Positions 6,738 through 12,853 are shown, counted from the stretch's first letter. The stretch: 12,853 nt of DNA from Coriobacteriia bacterium (GCA_030598125.1 JAUVQN010000014.1:1-12853), one strand, 5' to 3'. Notes: generated by a model not told the origin, from the sequence alone. A program made the numbers and translations.

Positions 6738-6775
6738 TTGTATATATGTCCTATCGTATATATGTGTTGTCCTAT
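6733..6775 (+). promoter_or_regulatory. padR promoter with AT-rich direct repeats
   Basis: TTGACT (6733-6738) is followed after 18 nt by TATATA (6757-6762). The region is strikingly AT-rich for this genome. GTATATATG occurs at 6740-6748 and 6756-6764, and TGTCCTAT at 6747-6754 and 6768-6775 (21 bp apart, two helical turns). The repeats cover spacer, -10 and start site, a natural place for PadR autorepression. Confidence 0.65.
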
Positions 6776-6795
6776 ATCGCCTAGCTGGGGGGCAG

Positions 6796-7389
6796 ATGTC
6801 GCTCGCGCACGCGATCCTCGGATTCTTGGGCCGAGGTCCCATGACAGGCTACGACCTCAAGACCCGATGGCTCGACGGTCCCGCCTCCCACTTCTGGACC
6901 GCGGATCAGGCCCAGGTCTACAGGACGCTCGACCGCCTGGAGCGCGAAGGCGTCGTCGTCTCCGAGATCGTCGAGCAGCGGGGCCGCCCCGACCGCATCG
7001 TGTACTCGATCACCCCCAGTGGTCGGGAGAGCATGCTCGACTGGCTCGTCGAACCACACCACCCGCCGCCCGTGAGGGACCCCTTCCTCATGCAGCTCTT
7101 CTTCTCCTCGGACCTGAGCGACGAGGACGTGCTGGAGATCCTCGTCTCGGCTCGCTCGACGCTTCAGGAGCGCCTCGACGCGCTCCGGGACCGCAAGACC
7201 GAGGAAGACTCGCGCATCCAGCCCTCCCCCGAGAGAGAGCGGGACGCGGCGCTGTCGGGCATGACGCTCGACGCGTCCATCGCGACGGCCCGAGCGAACG
7301 TGGATTGGCTGGACGACTGCATCGAACGGGTGCAGCGAGGTCTGCCCGGCAGGCCGAGAAGGAGCGTGCATCAGCATTCGAAGCGGTGA
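6796..7389 (+). CDS. PadR-family transcriptional regulator
   Basis: This is a 197-residue PadR protein. The N-terminal winged helix runs over about 1-80 (MSLAHAILGFLGRGPMTGYD, HFWTADQAQVYRTLDRLERE, and the wing QRGRPDRIVYSITPSGRE). A helical C-terminal dimerisation domain (Vir_act_alpha_C type) follows, seen in RDPFLMQLFFSSDLSDE and a long charged helix. PadR proteins are dimeric repressors that usually respond to small aromatic or hydrophobic ligands and often repress their own operon. The ATG at 6796 matches the family start; upstream there is only a G-run (GGGGGG), so the ribosome site is weak. The promoter with direct repeats lies 21-60 nt upstream. The flavodoxin-like gene begins 7 nt after its stop. 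The basic tail GRPRRSVHQHSKR is not part of the conserved domain. Confidence 0.93.
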   Translation: MSLAHAILGFLGRGPMTGYDLKTRWLDGPASHFWTADQAQVYRTLDRLEREGVVVSEIVEQRGRPDRIVYSITPSGRESMLDWLVEPHHPPPVRDPFLMQLFFSSDLSDEDVLEILVSARSTLQERLDALRDRKTEEDSRIQPSPERERDAALSGMTLDASIATARANVDWLDDCIERVQRGLPGRPRRSVHQHSKR

Positions 7390-7396
7390 TGCCTGA

Positions 7397-8050
7397 GTGA
7401 GGATCGTAGCCGTCGACGGAGGCGCCCTGAGAGGCAGTCGCGTCTCGACTACGGTAGAGGCCGCGGCGCAGGCGGCCGAGGACCTCGGAGCGGTCGTGCT
7501 CCGTCGGAGGCTCTTCGACCGCTTCACACGCTGCCAGCTCAGATCCATCGGAGCAGGGACGTGCGCTGCAGATGCGGGCGACCCTCTCATCGACATAGTC
7601 GAGGAGATCCTTACGGCTGACGGCGTGGTCTTCGGCACATCCGCCGCCTCGATCAGGCCCAATCTGGTCACGGCGGCTCTTCTCTCTCGACTGGGTTCTC
7701 GATTCGCCGGCAACTGCCTGGCACGGGAGGCGCACGGCCGTGTCGCGCGCTTGCGACCGGGAAGACGCCTCGTGCTCATCACATCCACTCCGCCGTACGG
7801 ACGCATCGTGCCCCTCCTCGGAAGGTGCGGTCCCGCCGCATCCGTCCGGCACGTCTTCGGCCGCGCAGACGTTCGCACACTGGGTGAGCTCGTCGTGGTC
7901 GAACGGCACGCGGTCGCCCCCGCGACAGACGACGGGGAGCGTCAGGCGGCCATCCTCGGCATGAGACTCGCCGAGCGACTCGCACAGGAGGTCGAACGCC
8001 GGGGCGTCCTCACGCACCCGGCACTCACGAGCGGACGACTCGCGCTCTGA
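7397..8050 (+). CDS. Flavodoxin-fold / FMN-reductase-like protein, divergent
   Basis: The 217-residue protein resembles NADPH-dependent FMN reductases and iron-sulfur flavoproteins. The N-terminal strand-loop RIVAVDGGALRGSRVSTTVE takes the place of the usual NGSPR-G-T FMN loop. LGAVVLRRRLFD follows, then two cysteines (46 and 56) where related iron-sulfur flavoproteins have a Cys cluster, then ILTADGVVFGTSAA at about 71-84, matching the ADG-VFGTPVY strand. The FMN-binding residues are only partly kept, so cofactor binding is uncertain. The GTG start at 7397 is forced by an in-frame stop directly before it (7394-7396). It lies 7 nt after padR, in the same operon, and is the most likely target of that regulator. 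A redox or quinone/aromatic reduction role would fit, but this is inference. Confidence 0.68.
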   Translation: MRIVAVDGGALRGSRVSTTVEAAAQAAEDLGAVVLRRRLFDRFTRCQLRSIGAGTCAADAGDPLIDIVEEILTADGVVFGTSAASIRPNLVTAALLSRLGSRFAGNCLAREAHGRVARLRPGRRLVLITSTPPYGRIVPLLGRCGPAASVRHVFGRADVRTLGELVVVERHAVAPATDDGERQAAILGMRLAERLAQEVERRGVLTHPALTSGRLAL

Positions 8051-8180
8051 GGAGGAGCGTGACGCAGCGATGGACGTTCGAGGTCCGTGCCCCGAGACCC
8101 GCGCTTCCTCGCCAAGCGGCCTGTGTCACGGCCGTCGCACCGCGACGCGGATGCCGCCGGCGGAGGAGACAGATCCAGGC

Positions 8181-8212
8181 GGGCGATCGGGACCGGCCGG
8201 CTGTGGTCGCCC
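8181..8212. other. Inverted repeat between convergent genes
   Basis: GGGCGA (8181-8186) and TCGCCC (8207-8212) can pair around a 20-nt loop that includes the self-complementary ACCGGCCGG core. It sits between the convergent flavodoxin-like gene and the homoserine kinase-like gene. There is no T-run, so it is at best a weak terminator. Nothing else is recognised in 8051-8219. Confidence 0.25.
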
Positions 8213-8219
8213 ATAGCGG

Positions 8220-9413
8220 CTAGTCCGCGTACCTGTCGAGAAGGAGATCCATCACACCGCGACCAGGGTCCACCAGCAGGTTCGTGGCCCGAGCGGACTC
8301 CTCGTCGTAGCGCTCCGAGGCGTCGGGATGGACTCCCGGCCCCGCGAGCACGAACGGCACCGCCTCACCGACGTGCGTCTTGAGAGCGATGGGGGTGGGG
8401 TGATCCGGCATGGCGAGTATCCTCACTTCGCGGCTCAGCGATCTCGCCCGCGCCACGACTTCCTTGTCGATCGCCTCGATCGCGGCGACCTTCGCCTCCA
8501 CATCGCCAGCGTGGCCAGCCTCGTCCGGTGACTCCACGTGCACGACGACCACGTCGTGGTCGTCCAACGCCGCGAGGGCGCCCTCGGCCTGCGCGGCATA
8601 GTCGTTGTCGGGTCCGTCGGTGACGCCGGGCAGGTCGAGCCTCTCGATCCCGGTCAGTTCCGCGAGACCGTTCAGTAGGTCCACACCCGAGGTGATCGCC
8701 GCCCGCAATCCGCGCGACATCCGATACGGGACCATGCCCTCGGGCCTGAGGCCCGGCCAGAACGGCCACACGTCCGTCGCCTCGAGCTCACCCCTGGCCG
8801 CGCGGGCCCGATTCGCAGCGGACGCCGCGAGCACGGGCCTTGCGCGCGACATGAGGTCGAGGAGGATGTCGGATCCCGGTCCGGACGGGAAGTGTCCCTC
8901 GACGGCTCCGCAGGTGATGTCGTGCGGCGGCGTGTACGTCCCGTCCACGAGCTCCGGGTGCCCGTGGACGACGAGTACGTGTCGATACGCCACCCCGGGG
9001 TGGAACTCGAAGGTGTCGTCGCCGAGCGCCTCTGCCAGATCGCCCACGATCTCGCCGGCTTCCTGCGTGCCGATGTGGCCGCATGCGTACGAGGTCATGA
9101 GGCCGTCCGCCACGTGCACGAGGTTGAGCCTCAGCGCGACGTCCCCGGGACCCAGCTCGATCCCTGTGCTCGCCGCCTCGATCGCTCCCCTCCCCACGAA
9201 GTCCGCCACGGGATCGTAGCCGAGGATGGACATGCACGCGGCCGCAGATGAGGGCTCGGCGCCCTCGGGAACCGTCTGCGCCATGCCCACCAGACCCTCG
9301 ACCGCGAGAGCATCCAGTTGGGGGGTGCTCGCCGCCGCCAGACTCGTCTTGCCGCCGAGCTCTTCGACCGGCCAGCCCGAAGCGCCGTCCAGGATGATGA
9401 CGAGGTACTTCAT
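8220..9413 (-). CDS. ApgM-family phosphotransferase, proposed homoserine kinase (cofactor-independent phosphoglycerate mutase-like)
   Basis: This 397-residue alkaline-phosphatase-superfamily protein begins MKYLVIILDGASGWPVEELG, with metal ligand Asp9. The nucleophile region is AEPSSAAACMSILGYDP (about 53-68, probable nucleophile Ser56). FVGRGAIEAAS follows at about 72-82. HVESPDEAGHAGD at 292-304 and PDHPTP at 336-341 with His347 complete the metal-binding sites. The PDEAGH-GD and PDHPTP signatures fit the group modelled as proposed homoserine kinase (TIGR02535 type) rather than archaeal phosphoglycerate mutases. Automated annotation often calls it phosphoglycerate mutase. Homoserine kinase would make O-phosphohomoserine for ThrC, encoded 1.6 kb away. 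The ATG at 9413 has GGAGGAGAAGG upstream. One oddity is that the usual P-G-S-D nucleophile motif is PSSA here. It is cytoplasmic. Confidence 0.85.
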   Translation of the reverse strand: MKYLVIILDGASGWPVEELGGKTSLAAASTPQLDALAVEGLVGMAQTVPEGAEPSSAAACMSILGYDPVADFVGRGAIEAASTGIELGPGDVALRLNLVHVADGLMTSYACGHIGTQEAGEIVGDLAEALGDDTFEFHPGVAYRHVLVVHGHPELVDGTYTPPHDITCGAVEGHFPSGPGSDILLDLMSRARPVLAASAANRARAARGELEATDVWPFWPGLRPEGMVPYRMSRGLRAAITSGVDLLNGLAELTGIERLDLPGVTDGPDNDYAAQAEGALAALDDHDVVVVHVESPDEAGHAGDVEAKVAAIEAIDKEVVARARSLSREVRILAMPDHPTPIALKTHVGEAVPFVLAGPGVHPDASERYDEESARATNLLVDPGRGVMDLLLDRYAD

Positions 9414-9438
9414 AGTGCCTTCTCCTCCGGCAGCGGGC

Positions 9439-9466
9439 TGGCGACTCCGGCGCACCGGCGTCGCCA
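9439..9466 (-). other. 28-bp imperfect palindrome/hairpin in homoserine-kinase leader
   Basis: TGGCGAC-t-CCGG-CGCA-CCGG-c-GTCGCCA folds into an 11-bp stem with one internal mismatch and a 4-nt loop. It lies a few nucleotides upstream of the Shine-Dalgarno of the homoserine kinase-like gene, between it and the divergent tetR. It could be an operator or an RNA hairpin; no U-run follows, so it is not a classic attenuator. Confidence 0.45.
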
Positions 9467-9543
9467 CCGAACGCCACAGATTGTGCCACAAGCCGGCGCG
9501 GGACCCCGGTGGCGGCGGTCACATCCACGCGGAAGACGGCGAC

Positions 9544-9572
9544 TTGACTCATCCCGTCGCGCGCTCTACGAT
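9544..9572 (+). promoter_or_regulatory. tetR promoter
   Basis: TTGACT (9544-9549) and TACGAT (9567-9572) are separated by 17 nt, an almost ideal housekeeping promoter. The start site would fall near 9579, inside the first operator copy, giving a leader of about 36 nt with GGAGG at 9604-9608. Confidence 0.72.
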
Positions 9573-9573
9573 A

Positions 9574-9604
9574 CGAACGATGTTCGGAACTCGAACGCCG
9601 TTCG
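9574..9604. promoter_or_regulatory. Tandem palindromic TetR operators CGAAC-N3-GTTCG
   Basis: Two palindromes, CGAAC-gat-GTTCG (9574-9586) and CGAAC-gcc-GTTCG (9592-9604), lie 18 bp apart centre to centre. Each is followed by GA. They begin just after the -10 box and end at the ribosome site of tetR, so occupancy would block transcription. The two-site layout suits a pair of TetR dimers. Confidence 0.75.
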
Positions 9605-9614
9605 GAGGCGCACC

Positions 9615-10268
9615 GTGAAGAACAGCACATCCGGCCAGGAAGAGCGGCCGTCTGCGCCTCCTGCCTCGGAGGACGCGCTCCAGAATCGCTCGCCCCGCCA
9701 CCTGCGGAATCGGGAGGAGATCCTCAGCGAAGCCCGGCGGCTGGTACTCGAGAAGGGGGCGGACGGCTTCTCTATGCGCGAACTCGCACGCCGTGCCGGC
9801 TTCGGGCCCGCCTCTCTGTACACGTACTTCAGCGGCAGGGACGAGGTGTTGGCCGTCATAGGCATGGAGGGCCTCAAACAACTCGGGGCGTATCTCGAAG
9901 CGGTCCCCGACGACCTCCCCCACATCGAGCGACTCGTCGAGTACGGGGCCGCCTACCTCTCCTTCGCGCGGGAGCATCCGGAGCGCTTCGCGCTCGTGTT
10001 CGCGACGCTGACCGTCCCGGTCGAGTCGTGGGAAGAGTTCTGCGAGGAGGCCTGGCCGTTCACGATCCTCGTGGACGGGTTCTGGGGGGCCGTCGACGAC
10101 GGAGCGCTCGTCTCCCGCCGCGGACTGACACCCGACGCGATGGCGTACGGGCTGTGGGCGCTCGCACAGGGGATCGCCGCGCTCAAGCAGCACCACCTGG
10201 CGAACTTCGGTGGGGACATCGAGGAGATGGACCGCGCCGTGATCGAGCACTACGTCACCGGCCTCTAG
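9615..10268 (+). CDS. TetR/AcrR-family transcriptional regulator
   Basis: This is a 217-residue TetR protein. The first 28 residues are polar and probably disordered. The DNA-binding domain covers about 30-78 (REEILSEARRLVLEKGADGF, SMRELARRAGFGPASLYTYF, then SGRDEVL), with the recognition helix in GPASLYTYF. The rest is a helical ligand-binding and dimerisation domain (EHPERFALVFATL, AYGLWALAQGIAALKQHHL). The start is GTG at 9615 with GGAGG 6 nt upstream. The gene lies downstream of two palindromes, so autoregulation is likely. The membrane 4Fe-4S gene starts 13 nt after its stop and is the obvious co-regulated partner. The ligand is unknown. The homoserine kinase-like gene diverges from it and may or may not share control. 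Confidence 0.93.
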   Translation: MKNSTSGQEERPSAPPASEDALQNRSPRHLRNREEILSEARRLVLEKGADGFSMRELARRAGFGPASLYTYFSGRDEVLAVIGMEGLKQLGAYLEAVPDDLPHIERLVEYGAAYLSFAREHPERFALVFATLTVPVESWEEFCEEAWPFTILVDGFWGAVDDGALVSRRGLTPDAMAYGLWALAQGIAALKQHHLANFGGDIEEMDRAVIEHYVTGL

Positions 10269-10281
10269 GAAGGACGCTCCC

Positions 10282-11017
10282 ATGGACACGCGCCGACAAC
10301 GGATCCGCCGCAAACTCATCTTCATCTTCTTCCTGCTGCTGCCGCTCACGCTCAACTACTACTCTCCGGCGCTGATGACCCAGGGTACGGCGGAGCGCGT
10401 GGCGACGTTCAGTCTCCTTCTCTGGACCGCGATCTTCCTCACCTCGTTCGTGCTCGGCCGTTCGTTCTGCGGGTACGCCTGCCCCTTCCACGGTCTGCAG
10501 ATGGCCTGGGAGACGGTGCGCGACAAGCCTCTCAGGCGCGTGCGCTACCTCCGGTGGATCAAGTACGCGCTGTGGGGCCTCTGGGTGGGCGCGGTCGTCG
10601 CGTTCGCCGTCTCCACGAGCGGCTGGGAGCGCTTCGACCCGCTCTACAACACCGAGAACGTCGTCTCCGTGGACTCCCCGCAGAATCTCATCGTCTACTA
10701 CGTGCTTCGTGCTCGTGACCCTGCTGCCACTCGCACTGGGGAAGCGTGCGTTCTGCCAGTACTTCTGCCCGTTCGGCGTGTGGGGCATCGTGGGAACGAA
10801 GGTGCGGCACGCGCTCAGGCTGCCCGGCCTCCGCCTCAAGGCCGACACTGAGTCGTGCACCGCGTGCGGGAGGTGCGACGCGACGTGTCCGATGAGTCTG
10901 CCGGTGGCCGCGATGGTCGCCCGCGCGAACATGCGGGACACCGAATGCATCCTGTGCGGCAGCTGCGTCGACGGATGCGCGAACGGCGGCGTCACCTACT
11001 CGTGGAGGCGCGACTAG
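10282..11017 (+). pseudogene. Membrane 4Fe-4S protein (NapH/CcoG-like), interrupted by a frameshift near 10701-10714
   Basis: Two overlapping frames together encode one protein. The first, from ATG 10282 (GGAAGG 8 nt upstream), has membrane segments at about 11-30, 43-60 and 94-112 and the polyferredoxin motif GRSFCGYACPFHG (Cys63/67). The second, one frame over, continues LVTLLPLALGKRAFCQYFCP. It then has two ferredoxin motifs, CTACGRCDATCP and CILCGSCVDGC. Deleting one copy of the 7-bp repeat CGTGCTT/CGTGCTC (10701-10714) fuses them cleanly (YY-VLVTLL) into about 242 residues, the expected layout of NapH-like electron-transfer proteins. As written, the reading frame leaves the family after residue 141 and ends at 10851. 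The gene follows tetR by 13 nt. It may be a recent pseudogene, a reversible slip or an assembly error. An electron-transfer role at the membrane is inferred. Confidence 0.82.
10701..10714 (+). repeat. 7-bp tandem duplication causing the frameshift
   Basis: CGTGCTT (10701-10707) is followed directly by CGTGCTC (10708-10714). Seven bases shift the frame by +1, exactly the shift needed to join the two parts of the 4Fe-4S gene. Confidence 0.8.
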
Positions 11018-11057
11018 CACGCGCCGCGCTCCCGGCAGAGAGCACGCATCGCAGTGC

Positions 11058-11063
11058 TACCAT
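11058..11063 (+). promoter_or_regulatory. Possible extended -10 box directly upstream of thrC
   Basis: TGCTACCAT (11055-11063) resembles an extended -10 element and ends 6 nt before the thrC ATG, with no convincing -35 and no ribosome site near the start. If real, thrC would have a leaderless message. Confidence 0.3.
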
Positions 11064-11069
11064 GCTCGC

Positions 11070-12608
11070 ATGCCTGACATGCACTACCTGGACACGAGGC
11101 AGCTCGACGCGTCGAGGCCGACCTTCACCCGAGCCGTTCTGAGAGGGATCGCCGAGGGGGGCGGGCTGTACGTGCCTGAGTCGCTCCCCCGTATCTCGCT
11201 CGAGGAGATCCTTGCCTTCGAAGATCAGCCCTACGACGCGCGGGCGACCTACGTGTTCGGCCTCTTCGGCGTGGATATCGAAGGTCCCCGCGTCGCGCAG
11301 CTCATGGGGCAGGCCTACGGAGACGCCTTCGACGACCGGCGCGTCGCGCCAGTGGAGAAGGTGTCGGCCGACACCCACGTGCTGGAGCTCTGGCACGGAC
11401 CGACCTCGGCCTTCAAGGACATGGCGCTGCAGTGTATGCCGGTCTTCTTCTCGGAGGCCATCGAGGACGTGCGCGCCGGCGGCGGACCGGCCGAGGACTA
11501 TCTCGTGCTCGTCGCTACGTCGGGCGATACGGGGAAGGCGGCCCTCGACGGGTTCGCGGGCCGGCCCCACACGCGGATCGCCGTGTTCTATCCCCCGGAC
11601 GGCGTCTCCGACCTCCAGCGGCTCCAGAGGGTGACGCAGCGCGGGGAGAACGTGACCGTCTTCGGCGTGCGAGGCGACTTCGACGATTGCCAGAACGCCG
11701 TGAAGGCGGCGTTCGATGACGATGCCTTCGCGGAGGAGCTCCGCGAGCGGCACGGACTCAGGCTGTCCTCGGCCAACTCCATAAACTGGGGACGGCTCCT
11801 GCCGCAGATCGTCTACTACGTGAGCGCGTATGCGGACATGGTGGCGTCGGGCGGCGTGAAGCCCGGAGCGGCGATGGACGTGTGCGTGCCCACGGGCAAC
11901 TTCGGCAACATCCTCGGCGCCTACTACGCGCGGGCGATCGGGACGCCCATCGGGCGGCTGCTCTGCGCGAGCAACGAGACCAACGTGCTGTCGGACTTCA
12001 TCGCGACGGGCGTCTACGACGTGTCGGAGCGACGTCTCGTGACGACGCCCTCGCCATCCATGGACATCCTCATCTCGTCGAACCTGGAGCGCCTCCTCTT
12101 CGAGCTGACGCGGGACGGCGGTCGCGTGCGCGGTTGGATCGACGAGCTCAGTGAGCTCGGGAGGTTCCAGGTGGACATGGACACGTTCCAGCGCGTGCGC
12201 GAGGTCTTCCTGGGCGACTGGGTGACGAACGACGACAGCCTCGCGACCATCCGCCGCGTCTGGGAGCAGTGCGCGTACCTGCTGGACCCGCACACCGCTG
12301 TGGCGTGGGAGGTCGCGGAACGATTGCGCGCGGACGCGCCCGTGCTCGTCGTTTCGACCGCACACTGGGCGAAGTTCGGTGGCGACGTGTACCGGGCCCT
12401 CACCGGAGCGCCGGCCGATGCAGAGCTTCCGGCGGACGTCGCCGAGCTGGGTCCCATCGAGCTCCTGGGCCGGGTGAGCGACATGACCGGTGGCCAGCGC
12501 GTGCCGCGCACGCTCGCCGGACTGGACGGCGTCCCGGCCCGCTTCACCGAGATCGTCGACGGCACCGTGGAGGGCGTCGAGGCCGCCGTCGCCCTGTGGC
12601 TCGAGTAG
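11070..12608 (+). CDS. thrC: Threonine synthase
   Basis: This is a 512-residue PLP fold-type II enzyme. It converts O-phosphohomoserine to threonine and phosphate, the last step of threonine synthesis. HYLDTRQLD near the start matches the family's YIDTRG opening. The PLP lysine is Lys116 in WHGPTSAFKDMALQ. ATSGDTGKAAL (149-159), SANSINWGRLLPQIVYY (234-250) and the phosphate-binding PTGNFGN (274-280) follow, with SPSMDILISSNLERLLFE at about 330-347 and SNETN before it. Length and N-terminal domain match the long form found in E. coli and yeast. The start is ATG 11070, or possibly ATG 11079, which fits family N termini equally well; neither has a clear Shine-Dalgarno. It follows the 4Fe-4S gene by 52 nt and complements the homoserine kinase-like gene at 8220-9413. 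Confidence 0.96.
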   Translation: MPDMHYLDTRQLDASRPTFTRAVLRGIAEGGGLYVPESLPRISLEEILAFEDQPYDARATYVFGLFGVDIEGPRVAQLMGQAYGDAFDDRRVAPVEKVSADTHVLELWHGPTSAFKDMALQCMPVFFSEAIEDVRAGGGPAEDYLVLVATSGDTGKAALDGFAGRPHTRIAVFYPPDGVSDLQRLQRVTQRGENVTVFGVRGDFDDCQNAVKAAFDDDAFAEELRERHGLRLSSANSINWGRLLPQIVYYVSAYADMVASGGVKPGAAMDVCVPTGNFGNILGAYYARAIGTPIGRLLCASNETNVLSDFIATGVYDVSERRLVTTPSPSMDILISSNLERLLFELTRDGGRVRGWIDELSELGRFQVDMDTFQRVREVFLGDWVTNDDSLATIRRVWEQCAYLLDPHTAVAWEVAERLRADAPVLVVSTAHWAKFGGDVYRALTGAPADAELPADVAELGPIELLGRVSDMTGGQRVPRTLAGLDGVPARFTEIVDGTVEGVEAAVALWLE

Positions 12609-12623
12609 CCTCACTCCGGCGTT

Positions 12624-12639
12624 CCCGCGCGTCTGCGGG
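12624..12639 (+). terminator. Weak hairpin after thrC
   Basis: CCCGC (12624-12628) and GCGGG (12635-12639) pair around a 6-nt loop and can be extended by two wobble pairs. It begins 16 nt after the thrC stop but has no T-run, so termination here is tentative. Confidence 0.3.
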
Positions 12640-12721
12640 GGACGGAACGGCTGCTCAGGCGTCTTCAGGCTCGCCCCACGGCGGTCGTCGCGAATCCGGT
12701 TCAGGGTACGCTGAGCCTCAC

Positions 12722-12735
12722 CAACGGGCCCGTTG
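12722..12735. other. 14-bp perfect palindrome upstream of the last gene
   Basis: CAACGGG-CCCGTTG is an exact palindrome in the gap between thrC and the gene that starts at 12819. It could be an operator half-site pair for that gene or part of a hairpin. Confidence 0.35.
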
Positions 12736-12818
12736 CAGCCCCTCCCGCACATGCCGACCTGCGATAACGCCGCATCGGCTCGTCCGAGAAACGTGTGTGA
12801 CCTAGAGGGGGGATCGTC

Positions 12819-12853
12819 GTGGGCCTGTTCTCGCGCAAGAAGACGCTCGGTAC
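12819..12853 (+). CDS. Start of a gene truncated by the window edge
   Basis: A GTG at 12819 follows a strong ribosome site (GAGGGGGGA, about 5 nt upstream) and opens a frame reading (M)GLFSRKKTLG up to the window end. Only 11 codons are visible. A short basic GLFSRKK opening occurs in several cytoplasmic or membrane-associated protein families, including type IV pilus PilM proteins, so no function is assigned. A TGCGATAAC sequence at 12760-12768 could be an extended -10 element. Confidence 0.55.
   Translation, partial: MGLFSRKKTLG

Noticed and set aside
8181..8212. Bidirectional terminator between the convergent flavodoxin-like and homoserine kinase-like genes
   Set aside because: The stem is only 6 bp with a long loop, and there is no T-run on either strand, so it is listed only as a weak inverted repeat.
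7942..8214. Small minus-strand frame in the gap between convergent genes
   Set aside because: It overlaps the flavodoxin-like gene for much of its length, has a low-complexity Arg/Ser/Pro composition and shows no ribosome site or homology that I recognise.
10690..10720. Programmed ribosomal frameshift in the 4Fe-4S gene
   Set aside because: No slippery heptamer, stimulatory hairpin or internal Shine-Dalgarno is evident. A 7-bp tandem duplication explains the shift more simply.
10992..12752. 586-codon open frame on the minus strand
   Set aside because: It is the antisense shadow of thrC. Its composition is His/Arg/Glu/Val-rich without motifs, while the plus strand carries an unmistakable threonine synthase.
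1..12853. The window both begins with and ends in GGTAC, hinting at a circular element or cut site
   Set aside because: Only five bases match and no replication, partition or mobilisation gene is present. The genes at both edges are ordinary truncated genes.

Overview
This is a high-GC window, densely coding on both strands. It carries a T-box leader, Shine-Dalgarno sites of the GGAGG type, frequent GTG starts and an aspartate-semialdehyde sulfurtransferase route to homocysteine. Together these suggest an anaerobic high-GC Gram-positive, most likely an actinobacterium of the Coriobacteriia type. The lineage is an inference from gene content and base composition. No rRNA, tRNA, CRISPR array, insertion sequence or phage gene was seen.

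Left part (1-3521, all minus strand). One transcription unit reads leftward from a TTGACT/TATGCT promoter at 3492-3521. It passes through a T-box leader, whose specifier reads AUG (Met), and a terminator. The genes follow in the order hcyS (DUF39/COG1900 sulfurtransferase), a NIL-domain two-cluster ferredoxin, a UPF0237 ACT-domain protein and a UPF0210/DUF711 protein that runs off the left edge. The operon should make homocysteine from aspartate semialdehyde and switch on when tRNA-Met is uncharged. The two uncharacterised UPF genes are therefore placed under methionine control.

Middle (3562-8050). A small lipoprotein and a KamA-family radical SAM enzyme lie on the minus strand. A translationally coupled Nudix/HAD pair follows on the same strand. 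A PadR regulator and a flavodoxin-fold protein diverge from that pair on the plus strand. The PadR upstream region holds a near-perfect 27-bp palindrome and AT-rich direct repeats.

Right part (8220-12853). An ApgM-family protein of the proposed homoserine-kinase type is on the minus strand. Divergent from it are a TetR regulator, preceded by two copies of CGAAC-N3-GTTCG, and a membrane 4Fe-4S protein. The latter is frameshifted by what looks like a 7-bp tandem duplication. Threonine synthase (thrC) follows, and then the first codons of another gene at the right edge.

Taken together, the window holds enzymes for both branches beyond aspartate semialdehyde: the direct sulfur-transfer branch to homocysteine/methionine, and the phosphorylation plus ThrC branch to threonine. 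The most interesting items are the Met-specific T-box operon with its UPF0237/UPF0210 passengers, the two recent-looking micro-duplications (7 bp and 20 bp), and the well-defined operators in front of the two regulators.
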